From Acetobacter sicerae (GTDB lineage Bacteria; Pseudomonadota; Alphaproteobacteria; Acetobacterales; Acetobacteraceae), in assembly GCF_011516765.1 (NCBI RefSeq), contig NZ_JAAABN010000002.1, positions 186,001 to 250,000 of the forward strand: a stretch of DNA of 64,000 bases, read 5' to 3'. The notes below the pieces were generated by a model. The model worked only from the letters and a program-made list of their open reading frames with translations, was not told the DNA's origin and searched no databases. Shown here one piece after another: positions 43,999 to 51,859 of this stretch (position 1 is the first letter of the stretch; every line of letters starts with the position of its first letter). The position numbers were made by a program, and so were the translations under genes.

Positions 43999-44590
43999 GA
44001 TCTTTCTCCGGTTTACTCGTATTGACCCACAGAATTTCAGCAACATCCTGTGTATTGTTAGAAAAAGAGTGATCGAGGCAGCTCCGGAAGGCGAAGCTGT
44101 CACCTTTTCCCAACCGGTAATGAACGCCATCAATCCACAATATCAGTTGGCCTGATACAATATATCCGAATTCATGCCCCGCATGCGTATATGATCCGGA
44201 TGTAGCACCCGGCTCCACCACGACCAGCATGCCGGTCAGAGCCGCCGACGGAGGAGAAAGCAGACTCTTGCTGATCCCCTCGGAATAGACTGGAAGCGTC
44301 TTGCGGGCGCTGGCTGGCACACAGTAGAGATCGTGCCGAGGCTCACCCCCGTCTGAAACAAGTTCTTCCGGTTCTACTGACAGGGCTGCCGCAAGAGGCC
44401 ACATCACCTTGACGCGCAGGGAAGACAGGCCTCTTTCAATCTGGCTGAGCGCACCAACAGATATTCCTGCCCGTCCTGACAGTTCAGCAAGAGACAGTCC
44501 CTTTTCCAGCCGAAGGGCGCGCAGCCTACGGCCAATCAGGATATCAGCTTCCGAGACTTCCGCACCGCGCGCGATGTAATCCGCTGTCAT
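43970..44590 (-). CDS. XRE-cupin transcriptional regulator (PuuR-like)
   Basis: About 206 aa. The N-terminal helix-turn-helix (IGRRLRALRLEKGLSLAELSGRAGISVGALSQIERGLSS) is followed by a cupin domain (VVEPGATSGSYTHAGHEFGYIVSGQLILWIDGVHYRLGKGDSFAF). This architecture is that of PuuR and related repressors of polyamine or amine use; the cupin is expected to sense the ligand. The ATG at 44590 follows AAGGAG. Its position inside the importer operon indicates self-contained control of uptake. An 8-bp inverted repeat upstream of the operon is the best candidate operator. Confidence 0.87.
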   Translation of the reverse strand: MTADYIARGAEVSEADILIGRRLRALRLEKGLSLAELSGRAGISVGALSQIERGLSSLRVKVMWPLAAALSVEPEELVSDGGEPRHDLYCVPASARKTLPVYSEGISKSLLSPPSAALTGMLVVVEPGATSGSYTHAGHEFGYIVSGQLILWIDGVHYRLGKGDSFAFRSCLDHSFSNNTQDVAEILWVNTSKPEKDHERGTTSQA

Positions 44591-44651
44591 CCCATGCTCC
44601 TTGCGAAACCGGCCTTCCCCTCTGACTAAAAGAGAAGGCCCGTTTCCGGCT

Positions 44652-45722
44652 TCAGCCGCCGGCCTTGATCTTCTCAAGCATTTTCGCCAGTTCTTCGGCC
44701 TGCTTCATCGGACCGGTAAAGACAGTCTTTTTCAGCATGTCTTCCGGATTGGCCGGGAGTTCCAGTTCCTTCAGCTTCTCTGGTGTCTCGGCTGCGAACG
44801 CGGTTGAAGTTGATGATCCATAGCCGTTGTTTTCAATCAGGTGTTTCCCTGAAGAGGCTTCAAGACGACTGTTGATGAAGTCATAAGCAAGGTCTTTGTT
44901 CTTCATGCCCTTGATGAACACAAAGCCACAGGCCCATGTCAGCATACCTTCCTTGGGGTGCATGAATGCGACCGGCACGCCCTGTTTCTTCAGCGTCACG
45001 GCGGATGCATTCCATGTCATGGCGGCCACGAAAGCGCCGCTGGCCAATGACTGCTCGACAGACGTCATATCCGTTGTGTAGGCCGCCATCAGAGGACGCT
45101 GTTCACGCAGTTTGTCGGCGACCTTGTCGAGATCGGCAGGGCTGAGGTCGAATGGATTGACCCCTGCCACAAGCGCTGCGACGACGGGTGTGTCATGGAC
45201 AGCGTCGATCGTGGCCATGCGACCTGCGTAGCGTTTATCCCACAGCAGATTCCAGCTCTGTTCAGCGTCAGGTAGCAGATCGGTGCGATAGAGAATGGAC
45301 GTGTTGCCCCAGTCCCACGGGACCATCCAGACTTTTCCATCTCCGGCCTGAATGTCGGGAAGATTTCGGAAAATGGGAAAGATATTGTCCCAGTTTTTGA
45401 TTTTTGTCGTATCGATCGGCTCGATCATTCCGGCTTTCTGCCAGCGGGCGATCTTGTCATAACAGGGGTGAGCCAGATCAGGCCGGAAGCCCGCTTTCAG
45501 TTTTGTAAAAGCATCGTCATCATCACCAAAGACTGAAATAGTGACCGCGTCCGGATGCGCTTTCAGATAGGCTTCATCATATTCCGGCAGTTCATATCCC
45601 GACCATGTCAGGTAACTCAGCTTTCCATCCTCAGCCTGCGCGAGAGAAGGAAGCGCAAGGGAAAGTGCGAGAGCAGAACAGGCAAGAGTCTTTGCAACCA
45701 TGGAAAAACGGTCAGTCTTCAT
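44652..45722 (-). CDS. Polyamine-type ABC transporter substrate-binding protein (PotD/PotF-like)
   Basis: A 356-aa periplasmic binding protein with a signal peptide (cleavage near LAQAED). The mature start KLSYLTWSGYELPEYDEAY and motifs VWMVPWDWGNTSILYRTD and MTWNASAVTLKKQGVPV place it in the PotD/PotF group of extracellular solute-binding proteins (family 1-like). The operon context of PotB/PotC-like permeases, PotA-like ATPase and PuuR-like regulator supports polyamine or related amine uptake; ligand specificity is not proven. A GGGAGAAG site precedes the ATG. Confidence 0.9.
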   Translation of the reverse strand: MKTDRFSMVAKTLACSALALSLALPSLAQAEDGKLSYLTWSGYELPEYDEAYLKAHPDAVTISVFGDDDDAFTKLKAGFRPDLAHPCYDKIARWQKAGMIEPIDTTKIKNWDNIFPIFRNLPDIQAGDGKVWMVPWDWGNTSILYRTDLLPDAEQSWNLLWDKRYAGRMATIDAVHDTPVVAALVAGVNPFDLSPADLDKVADKLREQRPLMAAYTTDMTSVEQSLASGAFVAAMTWNASAVTLKKQGVPVAFMHPKEGMLTWACGFVFIKGMKNKDLAYDFINSRLEASSGKHLIENNGYGSSTSTAFAAETPEKLKELELPANPEDMLKKTVFTGPMKQAEELAKMLEKIKAGG

Positions 45723-45754
45723 GATGTCTTCTCCCTTTTGATACCTTTGGATGA

Positions 45755-46567
45755 TTACGCGTTCTGCCCTCTTCGCCGTATCAGCTCGGAAAGGGCGGCT
45801 ACAACAACACTCACCGCCAGAATGACGCTGCCCAGTGCCATGACGATTGGAAGCGACCTCGGGAAACGGAGCTGCCCCCAGATATAGACTGGCAGTGTGG
45901 GCTGTGATCCGGTGAGGAAAAAAGCGATGATGAATTCATCAAAGCTGGTCAGAAAGGCCAGCATGAACGCAGATCCCATAGCGGGCGCCGCCATGGGCAG
46001 CAGAATACGCCGCATCAACGTCCATTCCCGCGCGCCGAGATCTTCCGCCGCTTCAGGGATCGAGCGGGAAATACCGGCGAATCTCGCATGCATGACCATG
46101 ACGGTTGCGGGCATGGCCAGCAGAATATGGCCGCAGATGATGGCGCCTGCGGAAGGGCCGATCCCGACAAGATTAGCCACGATCAGCATGGCGATACCGA
46201 TAATGACGCCCGGTATCAGAATGGGAAGTTTGACCAGAAACGAAAGGAGTCTGGAAAATCTGTTTCGGACGAATACATCGGCATAGGCGATCGTGATCCC
46301 ACAAACCGTGGCGAGAGCGGCCGATGTCAGTCCGACTTTCAGGCTTGTGAAAAGAGCATTTCTTACGCCCTCATTGTGCAGAAGGGTACGATACCAGGCA
46401 AAAGTGAACCCCTTCAGCGGAAAAGCCGCCTGAATGGAATCATTGAAAGAAAACAGTGGTATCAGACAGATCGGCAGGTAAAGAAAGACAAGATAGCAGA
46501 ACACATACGCCCACAGGAGCATCCCGGAAGACGAGGACTGACGGACGGGAATAACAGGCAATCTCAT
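45755..46567 (-). CDS. ABC transporter permease, PotC-like
   Basis: A 270-aa permease with six predicted helices, SFNDS after the first helix (typical of PotC), and the coupling loop FAGISRSIPEAAEDLGAREWTLMRRILLP. The ATG overlaps the stop of the upstream PotB-like gene (ATGA), showing coupling. It forms the membrane channel with the PotB-like protein. Confidence 0.92.
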   Translation of the reverse strand: MRLPVIPVRQSSSSGMLLWAYVFCYLVFLYLPICLIPLFSFNDSIQAAFPLKGFTFAWYRTLLHNEGVRNALFTSLKVGLTSAALATVCGITIAYADVFVRNRFSRLLSFLVKLPILIPGVIIGIAMLIVANLVGIGPSAGAIICGHILLAMPATVMVMHARFAGISRSIPEAAEDLGAREWTLMRRILLPMAAPAMGSAFMLAFLTSFDEFIIAFFLTGSQPTLPVYIWGQLRFPRSLPIVMALGSVILAVSVVVAALSELIRRRGQNA

Positions 46568-47445
46568 AACCTGCTCTCTTTTCCGGCTTCGGTTTTTCTG
46601 AGAAGAGCGATCAGGCCTGCAATGACCAGCATGACAGCGACGGACAGTGCGGCTCCGAACGGCCAGTCATTCGCCCGACCGAACTGCATTTCGATCAGAG
46701 AGCCGATCATCACACTCTGTGGTCCACCCACGAGAGCCGGTGTCACGTAATCGCCCACTGTAGGGATGAAAACCACCATGATGGCGGTCAGAACGCCCGG
46801 AAATGAATACGGCAGAACGATACGTCGGAAGGCCGTCAGTGGGCGGGCTCCGAGATCGGCAGCCGCTTCCAGCAGAGAACCGGGCATGCTTTCCAGCGCG
46901 GTGTAGATCGGCAGGATGGCGAAGGGCGCATAGGCGTGCGCCAGCGTCACGACAACGGCCGCTGGTGTATTCAGAAAGGCCAGCGAGGGTTCGTGGAGCA
47001 GCCCTGTTCCGACCAGAAACGAATTCAGAACGCCGTTATAAGCAAGCACGATCTTCCATGCGAAAACACGCAGGAGATAACTGGTCCAGAATGGAAGAGT
47101 GACAAGAAACAGAACTAGTTTTCGGTAACGTCCGCCATGAACTGCAATGCAGTAAGCCACCGGGTAAGCGGCGATGACCGTCGCCAGCGTTGCAAGCCCC
47201 GCCAGAATCACAGACCGCAGAGCAATCCTGACATAGAGCGGATCTGTAAGGATGGTCAGAAAGTTCGAACCCGTCCAACCTCTCCCAAGCAACGACCCAT
47301 CATTGTGTCGAAATGCAAAGAACGTGACGAGGCTCAATGAAAAGACAACCAGCCCGAGCCCGAGCACTGTGCCGGGAAGGAAAATGCCACAACGGAAAAG
47401 AACGCTTCCCGCTCCGGACGTTTTATCGGGCTTGGTGAATATCAC
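46564..47445 (-). CDS. ABC transporter permease, PotB-like
   Basis: A 293-aa permease with an N-terminal helix, a periplasmic loop containing a FLTILTDPLYVRI-type segment, and the coupling loop LESMPGSLLEAAADLGARPLTAFRRIVLP. The start at 47445 is GTG with GAGAG upstream. It is the first gene of the polyamine-type operon; an AT-rich region with an inverted repeat precedes it. Confidence 0.91.
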   Translation of the reverse strand: MIFTKPDKTSGAGSVLFRCGIFLPGTVLGLGLVVFSLSLVTFFAFRHNDGSLLGRGWTGSNFLTILTDPLYVRIALRSVILAGLATLATVIAAYPVAYCIAVHGGRYRKLVLFLVTLPFWTSYLLRVFAWKIVLAYNGVLNSFLVGTGLLHEPSLAFLNTPAAVVVTLAHAYAPFAILPIYTALESMPGSLLEAAADLGARPLTAFRRIVLPYSFPGVLTAIMVVFIPTVGDYVTPALVGGPQSVMIGSLIEMQFGRANDWPFGAALSVAVMLVIAGLIALLRKTEAGKESRL

Positions 47446-47461
47446 TCAGGCGATCTCTCAA

Positions 47462-47490
47462 ATATGAAATCATGACGCAGAGTTTCATAT
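47462..47490 (-). promoter_or_regulatory. Inverted repeat before the polyamine-type operon
   Basis: The arms ATATGAAA and TTTCATAT are separated by 13 bases and lie 17 bases before the first start codon of the operon. The position and size suit a dimeric regulator such as the XRE-cupin protein encoded in the operon. The surrounding 47491-47640 stretch is strongly AT-rich and should contain the promoter. Confidence 0.5.
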
Positions 47491-47730
47491 AAGAAGAAAT
47501 GCGGTCAATATGTTTTTATATCAAAACGAAAAATAAACAGTGAAAATAAAAAATATCTTTTTAAATCATAGCGTTAATATGTATTCTGCCTTATATAAAC
47601 AGGTTCTGACCATACAATCGTTTGTTTTTATATCCGAATTCACAACTCCACTCCCAAGAGCCAAAAACACTCACCTTGAACGGATGGCTGACCATCGTAA
47701 TAACCAGTCGCCGTAACTCCCATCGCCTGA

Positions 47731-47809
47731 TTTACTGCAAAGAGTTGGTTTAACACCCCCCTGTTCGCTGAAATGCTTTTTCTGCACAGTCTGAGAGTGC
47801 CCGAGTGTC
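47731..47809 (-). pseudogene. Decayed 3' fragment of a sulfate-binding protein gene
   Basis: On the minus strand this stretch encodes LGHSQTVQKKHFSEQGG, which parallels LGGWQAVQKKHFSENG at the very end of the intact sulfate-binding protein at 50804-51835. The DNA also matches over the AAAAAGCATTTCAG core. After this point the reading frame must shift by one base to continue resembling the intact ending. No upstream part of the gene is recognisable. It is a remnant of a duplicated or lost sbp copy, 160 bases downstream of the TonB receptor gene. Confidence 0.7.
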
Positions 47810-47922
47810 ATTTGGCAAAAAGCCATCATGGCTCCTTGGCATAGAAGACAACAGGTCCAGAGGCAGAAGCCGGATAGCAGTAAATAGAAATGCCAGCACT
47901 CATGACCAAAGGACAATTCCGC

Positions 47923-47955
47923 TGTAGGAAAACCTAAGATCAAGGCTTTCCTACA
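47923..47955 (-). terminator. Hairpin after the TonB-receptor gene
   Basis: The arms TGTAGGAAA and TTTCCTACA, with an inner CCT/AGG pair, form a stem 15 bases beyond the receptor stop codon. There is no T-run after it, so it may work with Rho or as a 3' stabilising stem. Confidence 0.6.
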
Positions 47956-47969
47956 ACGAAATCTTAAAA

Positions 47970-50429
47970 TCAGAAATCGGCTTTGATAGAACCGAAAGTG
48001 GTCCTTGGCATACCAAGGATCATGGACTGAAAGCTGTAGCCACTTGCTGAATCGAGTGGGTTTCCATTTTCACCCATCGTGGCCACGTAATACTGATTGG
48101 TAATGTTGTTGAGATTGAACGCCACGGTCAGACCTTTAACAAAACCGCCCAGGCGCGACCCATCACCCGACGGCTTCTTGACGTGCCATTGCAGTCCGAG
48201 ATTGGCGAGCCAGTAACTGGGAGCGTGAATCTGCCCGGAATAATCGTAATTTCTACGGCCGATATAGTTGCCCTCGATATAAAAGCTCAGGCTACGCCAG
48301 TCATAGGCGAGGTTGGCCTTGTACATGAAACGCGGATAATTCACGACCTGCTGATTCTTGGTGTGATAGGCCACACCCTGCTGTATGATATTCTGATCGT
48401 AAACTGCGTGATTGTAACTGACACTGTTGGATATAGAAAGATTGCGGATTGGCCGGATGACAAATTGCGCGTCCACGCCGTTCATGGTTATGCCGCCGAC
48501 ATTCTCGACCGCTGACACCGGGTTAAGCAGCGATCCAGAAGTAATCTGCTGAAGGCGGTTGAAATAATTGGTCCGATAAGCATAGACCGAAGCATCCATC
48601 AGACGATCCGAGTAACGATAACCGATGGCATATGTCCAGTCTTTTTCAGGACGTATTGAATTACGGCTCAAATCGTACGCCGCTTGCGTGACCGCGAAAG
48701 GCGAAGCTGAAAGCTTGAATCCCGATTCCATGTAGGTTCGGGCATTCTCAGAAATATCTATGAATATCTCGTTATTTTTCAAAAATCTATAATCGACGCC
48801 AATATGTGGAAGAAAGGCCTTCGCCGTGGTCAGACTTTCGCCGGAAGTAATGCCTCCGCTCGAAGCGCCGTAATAAGCGCTACTCAGATATCCATCGCCG
48901 ACCCTTTGTGTCGAGAGGATGGATTTGAAACCAAAATGCAGGGCAAGATTCTGTATCGGCCGGTAAGTATCGTTTACAAATGCCGTGAAGGTGTTGGAAT
49001 TATAGTTCTGGTTAAATATTTCTGCAAAAGGCTTGCCATAGTGCCCGAGATTGTTCGGAAGCCCGCCGACGATCTGACCATTGACGACATTGGGCTGCTC
49101 ATATGCCCACATTGAGGACTGGTAGGCATTGTTCTCATACCAGACGCCAAGACCAATATGGTTTCGCGCAATGTCATAGGACATCTTGGACAGGATACCG
49201 AACCGCCGGAAAGAAGGCTCCTTGACAATTTCACTGAGCGGCGAACCGTTAGGCGAAGCGAAATAGGGAGAATTCCAGCCGGTCTTCTGCATATCAGCGT
49301 GACCATAGGCCGTGGTCACCCATTTCAGTTGATCAGTCAGTGTCAGATCCGATTTCAGGTATCCCATGAAGCCGTGTTCGTTGGTCGGCCCGTCATAATA
49401 GGACGCGTCCAGAGGGTCGGACAGCTTCTCAAATCCCTTGGGATAGATCCCCTTGCTGGCATTCACCGCCGCCAGATATCCACTGGCCTTGCCGTTATAA
49501 TAGTTATCCACCTTGTAACCCAGTTTCTGGATAACTTCCGGTGACAAGTCCTGATACTCGTATGAATGCATATCATAATAATTGAAATAGGCTGACAAGG
49601 CGCTCTGCTGTGCGATCGGCTGGATCAGCTTGGCGGTAGCCTGCTGCGAAAACTGTTCACCAGCGCCTTTCCATTTCTGCTGGTCATTCCGCAGGTAAGA
49701 AACGTAGAACCGCGTTCCCGTCGGGTTCAGGTCACCGCTGTCTATCCGGGTGTAGGTATGGTACATCGAATAGCTGCCAAAGCCCTGCTGAAGGGATGCC
49801 CCCAGCTTGTGGGCAGGATCAATGGACCGATAGGCAAGTGAACCGCCCAGATTGTTGCTCGCCGCGACCTCTTCCGCGCCCGCCGACTGAGACACATCGA
49901 TTCCGGCTACATTTTCCGGTGCGATCGCAAGAGTTGGATTGACACCATTGTAGTTACGATAAGTCATTTCCCCGAGAGGCATGTCATCCAGAGTGACGCC
50001 AACATCCTTCTGGGCAAAGCCATGCATGTAGATCTGTGTCCCCCATGTGGACGACCCCAGCGCATCAGCGGACTGGAAATTGATCCCCGGTGACTGGTTC
50101 AGGGCCGCCATCGGGTTCATGCCCGGAGACAGACGTGCGATTGCGGCCCGGGAGACCAGAACATGCCCAGCGGCCGCACGGCGACGGATGGAAACCTTGA
50201 TCGCCTCTCCTTCGCCAGAAGCCTCCATGGAGGTTGGCGTCTTGTGTTTCCGGCCTGCCACCACTGGTTTTGACGCGACTTTGGGCGAACCGGGCGACTG
50301 ATGGCCATGCGTGCTGGCGGCAAGGGCGTCATCATGGAACAAGGGATAAGAGGACAAAATCGTTGTCATACAGAGTGCAGATAAAAAGACCGTTTTTCTT
50401 TGTATCGTGAACAATCTCTTCACAGACAT
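47970..50429 (-). CDS. TonB-dependent receptor
   Basis: An 819-aa outer-membrane receptor with a signal peptide (ends near ALAAS), a linker of about 40 residues and a possible TonB box near AIKVSIRRR. The plug domain has SRAAIARLSPGMNPMAALNQSPGINFQSADALGSSTWGTQIYMHGF and VGVTLDDMPLG. The 22-strand barrel ends with GSIKADF, a typical C-terminal Phe. There is no N-terminal STN domain, so it is a plain transporter. It is alone in its transcript with a strong AGAGGAG site. The nearest genes on both sides are sulfate-binding protein genes (one intact, one decayed), hinting at sulfur-compound uptake; the ligand is unknown. Confidence 0.9.
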   Translation of the reverse strand: MSVKRLFTIQRKTVFLSALCMTTILSSYPLFHDDALAASTHGHQSPGSPKVASKPVVAGRKHKTPTSMEASGEGEAIKVSIRRRAAAGHVLVSRAAIARLSPGMNPMAALNQSPGINFQSADALGSSTWGTQIYMHGFAQKDVGVTLDDMPLGEMTYRNYNGVNPTLAIAPENVAGIDVSQSAGAEEVAASNNLGGSLAYRSIDPAHKLGASLQQGFGSYSMYHTYTRIDSGDLNPTGTRFYVSYLRNDQQKWKGAGEQFSQQATAKLIQPIAQQSALSAYFNYYDMHSYEYQDLSPEVIQKLGYKVDNYYNGKASGYLAAVNASKGIYPKGFEKLSDPLDASYYDGPTNEHGFMGYLKSDLTLTDQLKWVTTAYGHADMQKTGWNSPYFASPNGSPLSEIVKEPSFRRFGILSKMSYDIARNHIGLGVWYENNAYQSSMWAYEQPNVVNGQIVGGLPNNLGHYGKPFAEIFNQNYNSNTFTAFVNDTYRPIQNLALHFGFKSILSTQRVGDGYLSSAYYGASSGGITSGESLTTAKAFLPHIGVDYRFLKNNEIFIDISENARTYMESGFKLSASPFAVTQAAYDLSRNSIRPEKDWTYAIGYRYSDRLMDASVYAYRTNYFNRLQQITSGSLLNPVSAVENVGGITMNGVDAQFVIRPIRNLSISNSVSYNHAVYDQNIIQQGVAYHTKNQQVVNYPRFMYKANLAYDWRSLSFYIEGNYIGRRNYDYSGQIHAPSYWLANLGLQWHVKKPSGDGSRLGGFVKGLTVAFNLNNITNQYYVATMGENGNPLDSASGYSFQSMILGMPRTTFGSIKADF

Positions 50430-50502
50430 GACGCTCCTCTCATTGAGCTCACAGGCTCGTTAGGATGCGTATTCGATAGCTTTTACGTTTCGATATCGGA
50501 AT

Positions 50503-50520
50503 AAAAAAACCGACGGTTTT
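50503..50520 (-). terminator. Rho-independent terminator between sbp and the TonB-receptor gene
   Basis: On the minus strand AAAACC-GTC-GGTTTT is followed by further T residues. It lies about 285 bases after the sulfate-binding protein stop and 75 bases before the receptor start, separating the two units. The rest of the gap 50521-50803 holds a small inverted repeat (ACTCCA/TGGAGT, about 50727-50740) and no gene. Confidence 0.65.
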
Positions 50521-50803
50521 CATGCGCATTGCGACACGATTGTTTCTTTTAAAGAATGACTTTTCTGATCAATGGCAAGCCTGCTCAATGCGACTAACGA
50601 CGCTTTCGACCGATAACCCAGCCTGTCTATCCAGCGTGATCCCGACACTCCCGTAGAGCATTTATTCAGACCGGATCACGGATACCATTCTAACTCATTG
50701 TTTATTGATACACTTGATCCGGGCACTCCATCTGGAGTTGCCTCAATGATCCTGAACTGATAGCCGGCAGTCATACCAACCAGCCACCAGAAATCACCCG
50801 ATA

Positions 50804-51835
50804 TTATTTGCTATACAGTTGATCGAACACTCCGTTTTCACTGAAATGCTTTTTCTGTACAGCCTGCCAGCCACCAAGACTTGCGATATCAAACGTCTCG
50901 ATCGTCTGGAAAACGCCTTTGGTTTCGGCAAGGACCGCAGGATCAACCGGCCGATAATAATGCTTTGCTCCCAGTTTCTGGGCCTCTGGAGCGAAGAGGA
51001 ACTCTGCATAAGCTGTTGTGACAGCCTCCGTGCCATGCGCCTTGACGTTTTTGTCAACGACGGCGACAGGGGGTTCGGCAAGAACGCTGACAGACGGCAC
51101 AACGATATCAAACTGGTCCGGTCCGACATCACGCGCAGCAAGGAGCGCTTCATTTTCCCATGCAATCAGCACGTCACCCAGATGACGCTGCACGAACGAA
51201 TTTGTTGCTCCTCTTGCTCCCGTATCGAGAACGGGCACGTGCTTGAAGAGAGCTTTCAGGTAGTCCTTTGCGGCATCTTCTGACTGACCGTGCGTGCGGA
51301 GCGCCCAGCCCCAAGCGGCAAGATAGTTCCAGCGTGCCCCGCCCGATGTCTTCGGGTTGGGCGTGATCACCGACACATCGTCACGGATCAGGTCGGGCCA
51401 ATCATGAATATTCTTCGGATTGCCCTTGCGCACCAGAAACACGATTGTGCTGGTAAAGGGCGTGGAATTGTGCGGCAGACGCTTCTGCCAGTCGGTCGCA
51501 AGCAATCCGTGCTGCGCCAGAATGTCGATATCGTAGGCCAGTCCCAGAGTGACGATATCGGCAGGAGCGCCTTCCAGAACCGAGCGTGACTGCGCCCCGG
51601 AACCTCCATGGGATGTCTTGACCAGAACACGGTCGTCCGGATGGTCCTTTGACCAGAATGCCGAAAACGCCTTGTTGATATCGGCGTAAAGTTCGCGGGT
51701 CGGATCGTAGGAAACATTCAGAAGCGACCAGCTTGCCGCCTGTGCTGAATGCATACCCCCGACAAGACCGGCCACACCAGCAGCAACGCCTCCCTTGAGA
51801 AGAGAACGGCGGCTGAAAGCAAGAGTATTCTTCAT
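50804..51835 (-). CDS. Sulfate/thiosulfate ABC transporter substrate-binding protein, Tat-exported
   Basis: About 343 aa. The N-terminus has a twin-arginine signal (FSRRSLLKGGVAAG, cleavage near AQAAS). The mature protein matches Sbp/Cys[85 protein letters not shown] and LIAWENEALLA. It binds sulfate or thiosulfate in the periplasm. It is last in an operon with the porin and serine acetyltransferase genes but has no CysT/W/A permease genes beside it, so it must use a membrane unit encoded elsewhere. A second, very similar gene starts at the right edge. Confidence 0.93.
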   Translation of the reverse strand: MKNTLAFSRRSLLKGGVAAGVAGLVGGMHSAQAASWSLLNVSYDPTRELYADINKAFSAFWSKDHPDDRVLVKTSHGGSGAQSRSVLEGAPADIVTLGLAYDIDILAQHGLLATDWQKRLPHNSTPFTSTIVFLVRKGNPKNIHDWPDLIRDDVSVITPNPKTSGGARWNYLAAWGWALRTHGQSEDAAKDYLKALFKHVPVLDTGARGATNSFVQRHLGDVLIAWENEALLAARDVGPDQFDIVVPSVSVLAEPPVAVVDKNVKAHGTEAVTTAYAEFLFAPEAQKLGAKHYYRPVDPAVLAETKGVFQTIETFDIASLGGWQAVQKKHFSENGVFDQLYSK

Positions 51836-51859
51836 CACGTGTATTTCCAGTCTTTCTGC

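Noticed and set aside
50430..50803. Possible cobalamin riboswitch upstream of the TonB receptor
   Set aside because: The conserved B12-box and core bases of that riboswitch are not present; only a terminator and a small inverted repeat are seen.
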